From Pseudomarimonas salicorniae (lineage in GTDB: Bacteria; Pseudomonadota; Gammaproteobacteria; Xanthomonadales; Xanthomonadaceae), in NCBI RefSeq assembly GCF_023156535.1, contig NZ_JALNMH010000012.1:62001-126000 (forward strand): DNA of 64,000 nucleotides, read 5' to 3'. Shown one piece after another: positions 36,719 to 48,657 of the stretch. The notes under the pieces are model-generated. The model was given only the letters and a program-made list of their open reading frames with translations, ran no database searches and was not told the origin of the DNA. The translations under genes were made by a program, and so were the position numbers. The number at the start of each line of letters is the position of its first letter. The stretch's first letter is position 1.

Positions 36719-37549
36719 GTGAATAACCCGCATGTTAAGGATCCGGAAAGCGCCGATCCGGGTCCCGAGCAATGGGCGCTGGTCGAAGCCCTCAAGCGGC
36801 GACTGCGCCAGGAGGGCCTGACCTATGCCCAGCTTGGCGAGCGCATCGGCCTGTCCGAGCCCAGCGTCAAGCGCCTGTTCTCCCGCGGCCGCTTCAGCCT
36901 GCAGCAGCTGCTGGCCTGCTGCAGCGCGCTCGACATCGAGCTGGGCGCGCTGTGCCAGAGTCGCCAGGCGCGGGCCGCAGAGTTGCGCGAGCTCAGCGTC
37001 TCGCAGGAAAAGGCACTGGCCGCCGATCCGCGTCTGCTGCTGTGCTTTCATCTGCTGGTCCAGGGCTGGACTCTCTCCGACATGGCCCGCCAGTACGGCT
37101 TCCGCGGCACCGACCGTACCCTGCTGCTCGCCCGACTCGACCAGCTCGGTCTGATCGAGCTGCTGCCCCAGGATCGGATCCGTCTACGTGTGCCACGCGA
37201 TTTCCGCTGGCGCACCCAGGGGCCGGTCCGGCGCCGCTACGGGGCAGCCGTGCTGCAGGAGTTCCTGCTCGACCGCTTCCAGGGCGAACGCGCCCTGCTC
37301 CGCTTCGAGGTGCGCGAGCTCAGCGAGGCTTCCCTGCAAGTAGTCCGCCGGAAGATGGAGAAGCTGGCCCAGGAAGTCTCCGAGCTGGCCGAGCTGGACG
37401 CCTTCCTGCCGGTCGAGCGCAAGCACAGCGTCGGCGTCGCCATGGCGCTGCGACCCTGGGTGTTCTCGGTCGCCACCGCGCTCAGGCAGGCAACCGAAGA
37501 CTCGGATGTGCGCGCAACGCCGGCGAGGCGGCCGAAAAGGCGCGGGTAG
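36719..37549 (+). CDS. XRE-type HTH transcriptional regulator
   Basis: A 276-residue cytosolic protein. The N-terminal Cro/C1-type HTH (about 20-75) reads LKRRLRQEGLTYAQLGERIGL, continuing SEPSVKRLFSRG. It is followed by a second helical region with a possible winged fold (YGFRGTDRTLLLARLDQLGLIELLPQDRIRL) and a C-terminal dimerisation-like stretch. It starts at GTG 36719, 14 bases after the inverted repeat. It is divergent from the FAD oxidase, so it is the likely regulator of that gene and of itself. The ligand is unknown. Confidence 0.83.
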   Translation: MNNPHVKDPESADPGPEQWALVEALKRRLRQEGLTYAQLGERIGLSEPSVKRLFSRGRFSLQQLLACCSALDIELGALCQSRQARAAELRELSVSQEKALAADPRLLLCFHLLVQGWTLSDMARQYGFRGTDRTLLLARLDQLGLIELLPQDRIRLRVPRDFRWRTQGPVRRRYGAAVLQEFLLDRFQGERALLRFEVRELSEASLQVVRRKMEKLAQEVSELAELDAFLPVERKHSVGVAMALRPWVFSVATALRQATEDSDVRATPARRPKRRG

Positions 37550-37571
37550 CGCGCGAACGAAAGCGGACTTT

Positions 37572-37755
37572 GGGCGCGAAGCTCGCATTCGCCCCGGTGC
37601 ATAAATTGGGCCGGTGTTTTGTGGAAGTGTCCTTGGGCGCGACCGCGGAGTTGGGGTCTTTCCCCGATCTGCGGTGAATCTGTAGCGTCGCGGTCGCGGG
37701 CAAGCCCACTCCCACAGTCGGGCTTCGTTGCAAAGGTGGTCGCCATGCCCGGCTC
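37572..37755. repeat. Modular element remnant with Q-type end and B hairpin
   Basis: It starts GGGCGCGAAGCTCGCATTCG (37572), the Q end seen also at 43111, then has the B hairpin (about 37620-37718). It runs directly into the next element at 37756 without a recognisable right end. A further partial end (GCGCGAACGAAAGCGGAC) precedes it near 37551. Confidence 0.65.
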
Positions 37756-37885
37756 GGGCGCGAAGCGGACGTTCCGCAGAATCCGCATGTAGGAGCCAGC
37801 TTGCTGGCGATAGGCGCCCGAAAGGAACGATCGCCAGCAAGCTGGCTCCTACAGCGGGACCGAGGCGAATGCGAACTCTGCGCCC
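37756..37885. repeat. Modular inverted-end element, short form (130 bp)
   Basis: It runs from GGGCGCGAAGCGGACGTTCC (37756) through the A palindrome (37789-37852) to the Q end GGCGAATGCGAAC then TCTGCGCCC (37885). It ends directly against the stop codon of the following minus-strand gene (37886). Confidence 0.85.
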
Positions 37886-38068
37886 TCAATCCGCCTTGGC
37901 GGGATCGCTTGGCTCGGGGCGGCCGGCGCGGAACAGGGCGATCCAGCCGGCCAGTTCGGCGAGCACGCCGATGGCCAGCAGCACGGGAACGACAGGCGCC
38001 AGGGCCAGCGTGTAGAAGACCAGGGCCAAGGCAAAACAGGCAAGCGCGATGAGATGGTGGCGTCGCAT
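37886..38068 (-). CDS. Small hydrophobic membrane protein
   Basis: A 60-residue protein (MRRHHLIALACFALALVFYT at the start) with two hydrophobic segments and a polar tail. I recognise no family. The ATG at 38068 and the acidic, proline-rich C-terminus look gene-like, and it lies downstream of aroA on the same strand with a gap of 113 bases. The stop codon abuts a short repeat element. Confidence 0.55.
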   Translation of the reverse strand: MRRHHLIALACFALALVFYTLALAPVVPVLLAIGVLAELAGWIALFRAGRPEPSDPAKAD

Positions 38069-38181
38069 GGGTGGACTCCGGGTGGCCCACCCCAGCCTAT
38101 CAGGACCTCGCCGATGGCGCCGGGCACGCAGCGCACAGTCGGCGCCAGCAGTCGGCCGGGCGGGCCCGATCCAACCGCCGT

Positions 38182-39492
38182 TCAGCCCGGCACAGCCTCG
38201 CGCAGGCCGAAACCGCAGCCGCGGGCCAGCGCGTCGAAGCCGGGGAACGACGTCGCCACGTTGTCGCAATCGCCGATGCGCACCTCGCCCCGCGCGCGCT
38301 GGCCGGCGATGGCGAAACTCATGGCGATGCGGTGGTCGCCGTGGCTGTCGACCGCGCCGCTGTCCAGGGTACCGCCCTCGATCAGGGCGCCATCCGGGGT
38401 TTCCTCGATACGCGCGCCGAGCGCCTTCAGGCCCTGGGCCATGGTGCCGATGCGGTCGGACTCCTTGACCCTCAGCTCCGCCGCGCCGCTGACTCTGGTG
38501 CGCCCTTCGGCCAGCGCGGCGGCAACGAACAGGGCCGGGAACTCGTCGATCATGTCCGGCACGACGTCCTCGGGCACTTCGACGCCGCGCAAGGCTGCGT
38601 GTCGGACGCGCAGGTCCGCAATCGGCTCACCCTGGCGCTCACGCGGATCCAGCAAGGTGATATCAGCGCCCATCAGCCGCAGCGCGCGCAGCAACCCGGT
38701 TCGCCGCGGGTGCACGCCGACATCGCGCAGCAGCAGGTCGGATCCGGGGATCACGCTGGCGGCAACAATGAAAAACGCCGCCGAGGAGAAGTCCGCAGGC
38801 ACCTCGATATCACGGGCAACCAGTCGGCCGCCGCCGCACAGCCGCGCCTCACCTTCGCGGTGCTCTACCGGCCAGCCGAAGGCCTGCAGCATGCGCTCGG
38901 TGTAGTCGCGGGTGGCATGCGGTTCGCGGACCACGGTCTCGCCCTCGGCGTAGAGCCCGGCCAGCAGGACGGCCGACTTCACCTGTGCGCTGGCGACCGG
39001 CGTGGCGTACTCGATGCCCCTGAGCACCCGCCCGCCGTGGATGCGCAGGGGCGGCAGCCCACCGGGCTCGCTGTCGATCTGCGCCCCCATCCGGGCCAGA
39101 GGCTCGGTCACCCGGCGCATCGGCCGGCGCGAGAGCGAGGCGTCGCCGATCAGTCGGCTGTCGAAGGCCTGGCCGGCGAGCACGCCCGCCATCAGCCGCA
39201 TGCCGGTGCCGGCGTTGCCGCAGTCGATATCGGCAGCCGGCGCCGACAGGCCGCGCAGGCCGACGCCGTGAACGATGCGCGCGCCGTCTGAAGGCGACTC
39301 GATGCGCACGCCCATGGCGCGAAACGCCGCTGCCGTCGCCCGGGTGTCCTCGCCTTCGAGAAAGCCCTCGATGCGCGAGACGCCCTCGGCCAGCGAGGCC
39401 AGCATGATGGCCCGGTGCGAGACCGACTTGTCTCCCGGTACGCGCAGTTCCCCGCGCAGCGGGCCGCCTTGCGATGCAATCCAGGTCAGCAT
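38182..39492 (-). CDS. aroA: 3-phosphoshikimate 1-carboxyvinyltransferase (EPSP synthase)
   Basis: Joins shikimate-3-phosphate and phosphoenolpyruvate in the aromatic amino acid pathway. The 436-residue protein has the class I/II core GDKSVSHRAIMLASLAEG near the start, GNAGTGMRLMAGVLAGQ, and LRVKESDRI and HGDHRIAMSFAIAG in the second half. Its ATG overlaps the hisC stop by 7 bases, so translation is probably coupled. The usual downstream partners cmk and rpsA are absent from this window. Confidence 0.95.
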   Translation of the reverse strand: MLTWIASQGGPLRGELRVPGDKSVSHRAIMLASLAEGVSRIEGFLEGEDTRATAAAFRAMGVRIESPSDGARIVHGVGLRGLSAPAADIDCGNAGTGMRLMAGVLAGQAFDSRLIGDASLSRRPMRRVTEPLARMGAQIDSEPGGLPPLRIHGGRVLRGIEYATPVASAQVKSAVLLAGLYAEGETVVREPHATRDYTERMLQAFGWPVEHREGEARLCGGGRLVARDIEVPADFSSAAFFIVAASVIPGSDLLLRDVGVHPRRTGLLRALRLMGADITLLDPRERQGEPIADLRVRHAALRGVEVPEDVVPDMIDEFPALFVAAALAEGRTRVSGAAELRVKESDRIGTMAQGLKALGARIEETPDGALIEGGTLDSGAVDSHGDHRIAMSFAIAGQRARGEVRIGDCDNVATSFPGFDALARGCGFGLREAVPG

Positions 39493-40610
39493 GCTTCCTT
39501 TCCGTCGAGGGCGGCCAGCAACGCGCGGTTCTCGTCGCGCCGACCGATGGTGATGCGCAGATACTCGGGCAGGCCATAGCCGGCCATGGGCCGCAGCACC
39601 ACGCGCTGGCGGAGCAGGTCGGCCTCGATGGCCGCGCAGTCCGGGCCGAAGCGGGTAAGCAGGAAATTGGTCTGCGAGTCCGCGGTGGGAAAACCCCGTG
39701 CGCGCAGTTCCCCGGCCAGCCAGTCGCGCTCGGTGGCGTTGCGCTGGCGCACGGCAGCGACATGCGGCTGATCGCCCAGCGCCGCCTCGGCCGCAACCAG
39801 GCTGGGCAGGCTGACGTTGAACGACTCGCGCACGCGCTCGAACATCCCGACCAGCTCGGGGTGGCCGACCGCGTAGCCGACGCGGATCCCGGCCAGGCCA
39901 TAGGCCTTGGAGAAGGTCCGCATCACCAGCATGCGCGGATGCGACGGCAGCAGCGGCAGGGCGCTGGCGTATCCCGCATCGTCGGCGTACTCCGCGTAGG
40001 CCTCGTCGACGACCAGCACCGCGTGCTGCGGCAGGTGACCGAGGAACGCCTCCAGCGCGGCCGGCCTGAACCAGGTGCCGGTCGGGTTGTTCGGATTGCA
40101 CAGGTAGACCAGCCGGGTCGCCGGACTGATGCGCGTGGCGATCGCGCCGAGGTCATGGCCGAGCGGCATCGGGCCCTCGGCCGGCAGCGAGGCGCCCTGC
40201 ACAACCGTGGCGCCAACCGCCATGGCGGCGATGGCGTACACGGCGAAGCCGTACTGCGACATCAGCACTTCATCGCCGGGGCCGGCGAAGACCTGCGCGG
40301 CCTGCATCAGCAGTTCGTGCGAGCCGTTGCCGAGCACGATCTGCCGCGGCTCTACGCCGTGCAGCCGGCCCAGCGCGCGTTTCAGGTCGCCGCCCAGCGG
40401 ATCGGGGTAGCGGTAGAGTTCCGGCAGGGCCGACTGCAGGGCCGCGACCACCGCCGGGCTGGGGCCATAGGAGTTCTCGTTCGAGCCCAGCTCGACCAGC
40501 GGCAGCGGCGCGTGCTGACGGCGCAGGGCGACAAGATCATGCCCCGGATCGTAGGCGCGCAGGGCGCGGATCGGGGCGGCCGCAAGGGAAGCGAAATCGA
40601 CCTGGCTCAT
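39486..40610 (-). CDS. hisC: Histidinol-phosphate aminotransferase
   Basis: A 374-residue PLP enzyme that transaminates imidazole-acetol phosphate and, in many bacteria with this gene position, also aromatic substrates. Motifs are LGSNENSYGPS, LCNPNNPTG, VVDEAYAEYA and the PLP lysine in MRTFSKAYGLAGIRVGY. It is positioned in the serC-pheA-aroA block, away from a his operon, so it may serve phenylalanine and tyrosine synthesis. That is inference. ATG 40610 (MSQVDFASLAAAPIRALR) is chosen. Confidence 0.93.
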   Translation of the reverse strand: MSQVDFASLAAAPIRALRAYDPGHDLVALRRQHAPLPLVELGSNENSYGPSPAVVAALQSALPELYRYPDPLGGDLKRALGRLHGVEPRQIVLGNGSHELLMQAAQVFAGPGDEVLMSQYGFAVYAIAAMAVGATVVQGASLPAEGPMPLGHDLGAIATRISPATRLVYLCNPNNPTGTWFRPAALEAFLGHLPQHAVLVVDEAYAEYADDAGYASALPLLPSHPRMLVMRTFSKAYGLAGIRVGYAVGHPELVGMFERVRESFNVSLPSLVAAEAALGDQPHVAAVRQRNATERDWLAGELRARGFPTADSQTNFLLTRFGPDCAAIEADLLRQRVVLRPMAGYGLPEYLRITIGRRDENRALLAALDGKEAC

Positions 40611-40690
40611 GCTGCACGGTCCGTCGGAAGAGATTCGGAAGGGCGGCCGCACCGGTCGCTCGAAACACGCCGATGCCGCGCCCGCTGAGC

Positions 40691-41881
40691 CTACAGCACG
40701 GCGCAGGGATAGGAGCCGAGAATCTTGACCTCGGAGGCCCACTCGCCGATGTCACGCAAGGCGCGGCGCACCGGCTCGTCGTCCACATGTCCACCGAAGT
40801 CGATGAAGAAGGCATAGCGCCACAGACCCTGGTGCGCCGGGCGTGACTCGATACGGTTCATCGACAGGCCGTGCTCGGCCAGCGGACGCAGCACGTTGTA
40901 CAGCGCGCCGGGCTGGTCCTTGACGTAGACCAGCACCGAGGTGCGATCGTTGCCCGAGGGCGGGAACAGCTCGCGGCCGAGCACGAGGAAACGGGTGGTG
41001 TTGTCCGGACGGTCCTCGATCGGGCCGGCGATGGCCTTGAGCCCGTAGACATGCCCTGCGCTCTGCCCGGCAATGGCCGCGGCGTCGTCGGCCGAGCGGG
41101 CGCGGCGCGCCGCCTCGGCATTGCTGGAGGTCGGGATCTTTTCTGCCTTGGGCAGGTGCTGGCGCAGCCAGGCCTTGCACTGGGCCAGCGACTGCGGGTG
41201 GGCGTAGACGCGTTCGACGTCCTCCAGATGCCCGCTGCGCGAAAGCATGTACTGGTGCACGCGCAGCTCCACCTCGCCACAGATCTTCAGCGAGGAGGTC
41301 AGGAACATGTCGAGGGTGACCTGGATGGTGCCCTGTCCCGAGTTTTCCACCGGCACCACGCCGAAGTCGGCATTGCGCGACTCGACCTCCTGGAATACCT
41401 CCTCGATGCTCGACAGCGGCAGGCCGTGGGCGCTGTGCCCGAAGTGCTTGAACACCGCCTGCTGCGAGAAGGTGCCCTCGGGCCCGAGAAAGCCGATCTT
41501 GAGCGGCTCCTGCTGCGCAAGGCAGGCCGACATGATCTCGCGGAACAGGCGCACCAGCACCTCGTCGGCGAGCGGGCCGTCGTTGCGGTCGACGACCCGA
41601 CGCAGGACCTGCGCTTCGCGCTCGGGACGGTAGTAGTCGAGCGCTGGCTTCAGCGGACCCTTGGCCCGCCCGACATGCTGCGCCCAGCGCGCGCGTTCGG
41701 CGATCAGGGTCTGGATGGTCAGGTCGATATGGTCGATGCGCTGGCGCGCCTCGGCCAGCGCCGGGCCACTGGCGTCCTTTGCCGCCTTGACCTTGCCAGC
41801 CGGTGCCGCAGCCTTCGGCGGCTTGCCGGCCTTGGCTGGCCTGACGCCGGCAGCCGCCTTCCCCCTCCCCTTGCCGGCCAT
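40691..41881 (-). CDS. pheA: Bifunctional chorismate mutase/prephenate dehydratase
   Basis: A 396-residue enzyme converting chorismate to phenylpyruvate. A basic Lys/Ala/Pro-rich extension (about 1-38) precedes the chorismate mutase domain (RQRIDHIDLTIQTLIAERARW). The prephenate dehydratase domain has IGFLGPEGTFSQQAVFKHFG and VPVENSGQGTIQ, and the C-terminal ACT domain has DQPGALYNVLRPLAEHGLSMNRIESRP, so phenylalanine feedback is likely. ATG 41881 overlaps the serA stop (TGATG); GTG 41884 is an alternative. The N-terminal extension is longer than usual. Confidence 0.95.
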   Translation of the reverse strand: MAGKGRGKAAAGVRPAKAGKPPKAAAPAGKVKAAKDASGPALAEARQRIDHIDLTIQTLIAERARWAQHVGRAKGPLKPALDYYRPEREAQVLRRVVDRNDGPLADEVLVRLFREIMSACLAQQEPLKIGFLGPEGTFSQQAVFKHFGHSAHGLPLSSIEEVFQEVESRNADFGVVPVENSGQGTIQVTLDMFLTSSLKICGEVELRVHQYMLSRSGHLEDVERVYAHPQSLAQCKAWLRQHLPKAEKIPTSSNAEAARRARSADDAAAIAGQSAGHVYGLKAIAGPIEDRPDNTTRFLVLGRELFPPSGNDRTSVLVYVKDQPGALYNVLRPLAEHGLSMNRIESRPAHQGLWRYAFFIDFGGHVDDEPVRRALRDIGEWASEVKILGSYPCAVL

Positions 41882-43041
41882 CACACGACCCGCAGCGCCA
41901 GGATGCCCTCGACCGCCGCGATCGTCTCCAGCGCGGCGGCATCCGCCGGGGAGTCGATGTCGACCAGGGTATAGGCCAGCTCACCCCGCGATGCGTTGTG
42001 CATCTGCGCGATGTTCAGGCCGGCTTCGCCCAGCACCTGCGAGAGCCGACCGATCATGCCGGGACGGTTCTGGTTGGCGATGCACAGCCGCGCCTTGCCC
42101 TCGCGCGCCATCCGCGTATTGGGGAAGTTGACCGAGTTCAGTACGTTGCCGTTCTCGAGGAAGTCACGCAGCTGGTCGACCACCATCACCGCGCAGTTCT
42201 CCTCGGCCTCGGCAGTGGAGGCGCCAAGATGCGGCAGGCCGATCACCCGCGGATGCACGGCCTGCTCCTTGGACGGGAAGTCGGTGACGTAGCGGCCGAT
42301 GGTGCCGTCATCGAGACCGGCCTTGAGGGCGCCGGCGTCGATGATCCCGTCACGGGCGAAGTTGAGCAGCACCACGCCGCGCCGCGCCACCTGCAGCGAC
42401 TCGGCCTTGAACACGCCACGGGTGGCGTCGTTCAACGGCACGTGGAAACTGATGAAGTCGGAGGCGGCATACAGCTCGTTGAGGCTGCCGGCCTTGACCA
42501 CGTCGGCCGACAGCTGCCAGGCGCCGTCCACGGTCATGTGCGGGTCGAAGCCGAACACGCGCATGCCGAGCGCCCGCGCCGCATTGGCCACACGCACGCC
42601 GATCGCGCCCAGACCAACCACGCCGAGGGTCTTGCCGGACAGCTCGCTGCCGACGAAGCGCTTCTTCTCCGCCTCCATGGCGTGGTGGGCGTCAGCATGC
42701 TCGGGCAGGGTCGATACGAAGGCCAGGGCGTCCGGAATGTTGCGCGAGGACAGCAGCATGCCGGCCAGCACCAGCTCCTTCACCGCATTGGCGTTGGCGC
42801 CGGGTGCATTGAATACCGGCACGCCGCGCTTGGACATCTCGGCGACCGGGATGTTGTTGGTGCCGGCGCCGGCGCGACCGATGGCCCGCACGCTGGCCGG
42901 AATCTCGATCTTGTGCAGGTCGGCTGAACGCACCAGCAGCGCGTCCGGATCGGTCTGGTCGCTGGCCACGTTGTACTGGCCCGCGGGCAGCCGCTCGAGT
43001 CCGATCCGCGAGATGTTGTTGAGGGTCTGGATCTTGAACAT
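41881..43041 (-). CDS. serA: D-3-phosphoglycerate dehydrogenase
   Basis: First step of serine synthesis, oxidising 3-phosphoglycerate with NAD+. The 386-residue protein has a substrate-binding domain, the Rossmann motif GVVGLGAIG, GRAGAGTNNI, and the catalytic HLGASTAEAEENCA segment. A C-terminal ACT domain (NRPGMIGRLSQVLGEAGLNI, then AYTLVDIDS) suggests serine inhibition. It is downstream of serC with a 231-base gap containing a short repeat element, and it overlaps pheA. Confidence 0.95.
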   Translation of the reverse strand: MFKIQTLNNISRIGLERLPAGQYNVASDQTDPDALLVRSADLHKIEIPASVRAIGRAGAGTNNIPVAEMSKRGVPVFNAPGANANAVKELVLAGMLLSSRNIPDALAFVSTLPEHADAHHAMEAEKKRFVGSELSGKTLGVVGLGAIGVRVANAARALGMRVFGFDPHMTVDGAWQLSADVVKAGSLNELYAASDFISFHVPLNDATRGVFKAESLQVARRGVVLLNFARDGIIDAGALKAGLDDGTIGRYVTDFPSKEQAVHPRVIGLPHLGASTAEAEENCAVMVVDQLRDFLENGNVLNSVNFPNTRMAREGKARLCIANQNRPGMIGRLSQVLGEAGLNIAQMHNASRGELAYTLVDIDSPADAAALETIAAVEGILALRVV

Positions 43042-43105
43042 GGATCAGGTCCTGCTAGTTGGAAAGCTGTGGTGGGCGCGGCGGAAGCAACAGGGCCGGG
43101 GAGCG

Positions 43106-43246
43106 GGAATGGGCGCGAAGTTCGCATTCGCCCCGGCCCCGCTGTAGGAGCCAGCTTGCTGGCGATAGGCGCCCCGGTCGGGACGATTGCCAGCAAGCTG
43201 GCTCCTACATTCGGGTTCTGCGGAAGGTCTGCTTCGCGCCCATTCC
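43106..43246. repeat. Modular inverted-end element, short form (141 bp)
   Basis: GGAATGGGCGCGAAG (43106-43120) and CTTCGCGCCCATTCC (43232-43246) form a perfect 15-bp terminal inverted repeat. Between them lies the A palindrome (43144-43208), flanked by a Q-type end on the left and a P-type end (TTCTGCGGAAGGTCTGC) on the right. It sits between serC and serA. Confidence 0.9.
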
Positions 43247-43272
43247 GGACGTTTGCCCCCCTTCCCTCGTGG

Positions 43273-44358
<1,086 letters not shown>

Positions 44359-44487
44359 GGAACACTCCAAGGAAAACTGCGCCCGACACTAGCATGGCGC
44401 AGTGCAGCAAAAAAGTGCGATGCACGGCATCAGTGCATCACCGATCCGTTGCGCCTGAAACGGCCCGCGCCCACGCTTGAAAGCGCC

Positions 44488-47400
44488 TCAGGCGGCCCGC
44501 TGCTGCCCTGCCAGAAGGCGCTCGAACTCGGCCGCGGGCACCGCCTTCCCGTAGCGGAATCCCTGGCCGTGGCCACAGCCGGCGGCCAGCAGGAATCGCT
44601 CCTGCTCCTCCTCCTCGATGCCCTCCGCGGTCAGGTTGAGGCCAAGGTCGACGCCGAAGCCGATCACGGTGCGGACGATGGCCCGATGCCGCGCGTTGCT
44701 GGCGAGATCCTCGACGAAGCCGCGATCGATCTTCAGCGCGTCGAACGGGGCCGCGGCAAAGCTGTCCAGCGAGGAGTAGCCGATGCCGAAGTCATCCACC
44801 ACCAGCTGCACGCCGACCTGCTTGAGCGCCTGCAGCAGGCTGGTAGCCCGATGGCGACCGTTGCGGAACACCGACTCGGTGATCTCGAGCCGCAGCACAC
44901 CCGGGTCGAGATGGGCGCGACGCAGAACGTCGCGCAGCTCGTCGGGGAAGGCCGTGGAGGTGACCTGCCGGTCATTGACGTTGACGTTGAGTCTGAAGGC
45001 CTCATCGGCGAGCCCGCGCTCATGCCATTGCCTGAGCGCGCGGCAGCTCTGCTCCAGCGCAAGACTGTCGATGCGAAGGATCAACGCGCTCTCTTCAGCG
45101 ACCTGGAGGAACTCGCCGGGCAGGAGCAGGCCGCGCTCCGGATGCCGCCAACGGATCAGCGCCTCGCAGGCGACCACGCGCCGGCTCGCAAGCTCGACGA
45201 TCGGCTGGAAGTGCACCTCGAACTCGCCGCGCTCGAGCCCGGCGCGCATGGCCACCTCGAGTTCGAACCGCTGCCTCGCCTCGGCGTGCATGGCCTCGTC
45301 GAACATCGCGAATCCGGACTTGCCCGCGGCCTTGGCCCGGTACATCGCGGTATCCGCATCACGCAGCACCTGACTGGCCTCGACGTAGGCAGGCGAGCCC
45401 AGCACGACGCCGACGCTTGCGCTGGAGAACGCCTCGTCATCGCCCATCACGATCGGCGTCTCGAACAGGTCGCACACCCGCTGCGCGATCTCGATCGCCC
45501 GCACGCGGTCGCAGCGACCATAGGGCAGGATGGTGAACTCGTCGCCACCGTAGCGGGCCACCAGGGCCTGGCCGCCGAGCAGGTCCGTGACCTTGCCGGC
45601 CAGCCCGACCAGCAGCCGGTCGCCGGCGGCATGGCCGAGGCTGTCATTGATCAGCTTGAAGCCATCCAGGTCCAGGAACAGCACCGCGTAGTCGTGCTCG
45701 CCGCGCTGACGGGCATCGTGGATCAGCTCATCGAGGCGCTGCTGGAAGTCCAGCCGGTTGGGCAGGCCGGTCAGCGGATCATGGGTGGCGTAGTAGCGCA
45801 GCCGCCGTTCGACCTCCCGCTGCCGGCTGATGTCGCGAAGGGTACCGGTCAGCATCTGCCGGCCGTCGATCTCCACCCGGCCAACGCTTTCGGTGACCCA
45901 CACCCTGCTTCCGCGCGGACGCAGATAGCAGCTTTCCAACTCCTCGCCCTCACTCTCGCCGCGCAGGAGGCGACGCCAGGCCGCAGCGCAGTCGGCCGCG
46001 TGATCAGGCGCCCTCCACTCGGCCACGGTGCGTGCCAGCAGTTCCTGTTCGCTGGCCTCGAGCAGCCGGCATAGGGTGTGGTTGACATAGGTGAAGCGCT
46101 CGCCGTCGGAGACGAATACGCCGACCTGGGCGTGCTCGACCAGGGCGCGGTACATGCGCTCCGAGCTCTGAACACGCAGTTCCGCCTTGCGACGCTGTGA
46201 GATGTCCTGCACCGAACCGGCGAACTCGGGCTCGCCGCCGGGCTGGTCGAACCGACGCACGTTGACCCGAACCCAGCGCGGACTGCCGTCGCGGGCCCGC
46301 AGGCACAGCTCATGTTCCTCTACCCGGCCGTCCCGCTGCAGCAGGGCAAGCAGATCGCCGCGCGCGCCAGGATCGGCGTACAGATCGGCGGAGCGCAGTC
46401 CGGCGGAGTAGAACTCCTCGGCGTCGTGGAAGCCGAGAAGGCGAACCAGGGCAGGGTTCACTTCGATGACCCGGCCGTCGAGCGCACTCTTGAACAGTCC
46501 GACCGGGGCACTCTCGAACAGCTCGCGGTAGCGTTTCTCGGCAGCGGCCACCGCCGCCTGGCGCGCCGACTCTTCGGTGATGTCGCGCATCACCCCCGAC
46601 GACGCCAGCGCACCCTCGTACCAGACCGCATCAGCATTGACCTCGAAGACCGCGACACTGCCGTCGCCGCGTATCAGACGGATCCGATAGCGCTGGGCGT
46701 CGGTCGACCCGGATTCACGCGCCTGCTTGCGATCCAGCTGGGCCTCGCGGTCTTCGGGGTGGACCAGGGTCATGTACTCGGTGCCGACCAGCTGCTCCAG
46801 CGGTCTGCGCAGCATGTCGGCCTGGGCGGCATTGGCAAAGACCACCTTGCCGTGCTGGATCAGAAACACCCCGTCGCGGCAGTTGTCGACCAGCACCTTG
46901 AACAGGGCGCGCTCCTGCCGAAGCGCCTCGGCCTGCTCGACCTGCAGCGTGACATCGCGGAGGCTGGCCAGCATGTCGCCCTGGGCATTGACCCGCTGCA
47001 GGCGCTCGTCGACCCAGATGATGCGCCCGTCCCCGGCGCGCAGGGCACAGCGCTCGACATGGGTGTCACCGGGATGGCGCAGCGTGTCGAGCCGCCGGAG
47101 GAATCCGGGCTCATCGCGATGGCGCACCACATCAGCGACCGCGACCTCGGCATTTCCCGCCAGCAGGCGGCGCAGCAGCTCGGAGACCTCGCTGATCCCT
47201 CCCTGCGCATCGCAGCGGAACCACAGGCCGCCGCGCCGGGTCAGCGCGCTGGCGTGGTCGCTGCGCGCCTCGCCACGGTCAGGTGTCAGCAAGCAGAGCA
47301 GGCCGATACCTTCGCGGGTGCTCAACGACTCGCAGTCCAGGCGCAGGGCAAGCAGGCGGCCGTCGCGTCGACGCAGCGACAGCGCCACGCCGCGGGCGCT

Positions 47401-47622
47401 GCCCGAAGCGCCGATGTCGCGCCAGAGGCGCGCACGCGAAGAGACATCGGGCCAGAGCGACAGCTGCTGCGGACTGCGCCCCGTTGCCTCTGCGGCGCTC
47501 CAGCCCAGCAGCAGCTCGGCCGCGGGATTGAGGCCCAGCAGGGTGCCGTCCTCGGCGCGCACGAGCAGAACGGCGGCGCGCGCGTCGCGAAAGGCGGCTA
47601 TCAGCTCGCTGGGGGCGATCAC
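44488..47622 (-). CDS. Multi-PAS GGDEF/EAL cyclic-di-GMP signalling protein
   Basis: A 1044-residue cytosolic sensor protein with no clear membrane segment. It has about five PAS/PAC modules (1-600), a GGDEF domain with intact GGDEF (692-696) and an EAL domain with intact EAL (820-822, [14 protein letters not shown]). The GGDEF domain lacks the RxxD inhibitory site (LGGQ in that position). The EAL loop reads [10 protein letters not shown] rather than the usual DDFGTGYSSL. It could make and degrade cyclic di-GMP; which activity dominates is unknown. It is divergent from msrP, with 81 bases between starts. Confidence 0.92.
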   Translation of the reverse strand: MIAPSELIAAFRDARAAVLLVRAEDGTLLGLNPAAELLLGWSAAEATGRSPQQLSLWPDVSSRARLWRDIGASGSARGVALSLRRRDGRLLALRLDCESLSTREGIGLLCLLTPDRGEARSDHASALTRRGGLWFRCDAQGGISEVSELLRRLLAGNAEVAVADVVRHRDEPGFLRRLDTLRHPGDTHVERCALRAGDGRIIWVDERLQRVNAQGDMLASLRDVTLQVEQAEALRQERALFKVLVDNCRDGVFLIQHGKVVFANAAQADMLRRPLEQLVGTEYMTLVHPEDREAQLDRKQARESGSTDAQRYRIRLIRGDGSVAVFEVNADAVWYEGALASSGVMRDITEESARQAAVAAAEKRYRELFESAPVGLFKSALDGRVIEVNPALVRLLGFHDAEEFYSAGLRSADLYADPGARGDLLALLQRDGRVEEHELCLRARDGSPRWVRVNVRRFDQPGGEPEFAGSVQDISQRRKAELRVQSSERMYRALVEHAQVGVFVSDGERFTYVNHTLCRLLEASEQELLARTVAEWRAPDHAADCAAAWRRLLRGESEGEELESCYLRPRGSRVWVTESVGRVEIDGRQMLTGTLRDISRQREVERRLRYYATHDPLTGLPNRLDFQQRLDELIHDARQRGEHDYAVLFLDLDGFKLINDSLGHAAGDRLLVGLAGKVTDLLGGQALVARYGGDEFTILPYGRCDRVRAIEIAQRVCDLFETPIVMGDDEAFSSASVGVVLGSPAYVEASQVLRDADTAMYRAKAAGKSGFAMFDEAMHAEARQRFELEVAMRAGLERGEFEVHFQPIVELASRRVVACEALIRWRHPERGLLLPGEFLQVAEESALILRIDSLALEQSCRALRQWHERGLADEAFRLNVNVNDRQVTSTAFPDELRDVLRRAHLDPGVLRLEITESVFRNGRHRATSLLQALKQVGVQLVVDDFGIGYSSLDSFAAAPFDALKIDRGFVEDLASNARHRAIVRTVIGFGVDLGLNLTAEGIEEEEQERFLLAAGCGHGQGFRYGKAVPAAEFERLLAGQQRAA

Positions 47623-47703
47623 GCGGAGTGCATTGCCTCACGACTATCGTGTGGCTGGAGTATATCGACGTGTCGACCCGCGTCGGGTCGGGAGGAACCC
47701 CGC

Positions 47704-48653
<950 letters not shown>

Positions 48654-48657
<4 letters not shown>

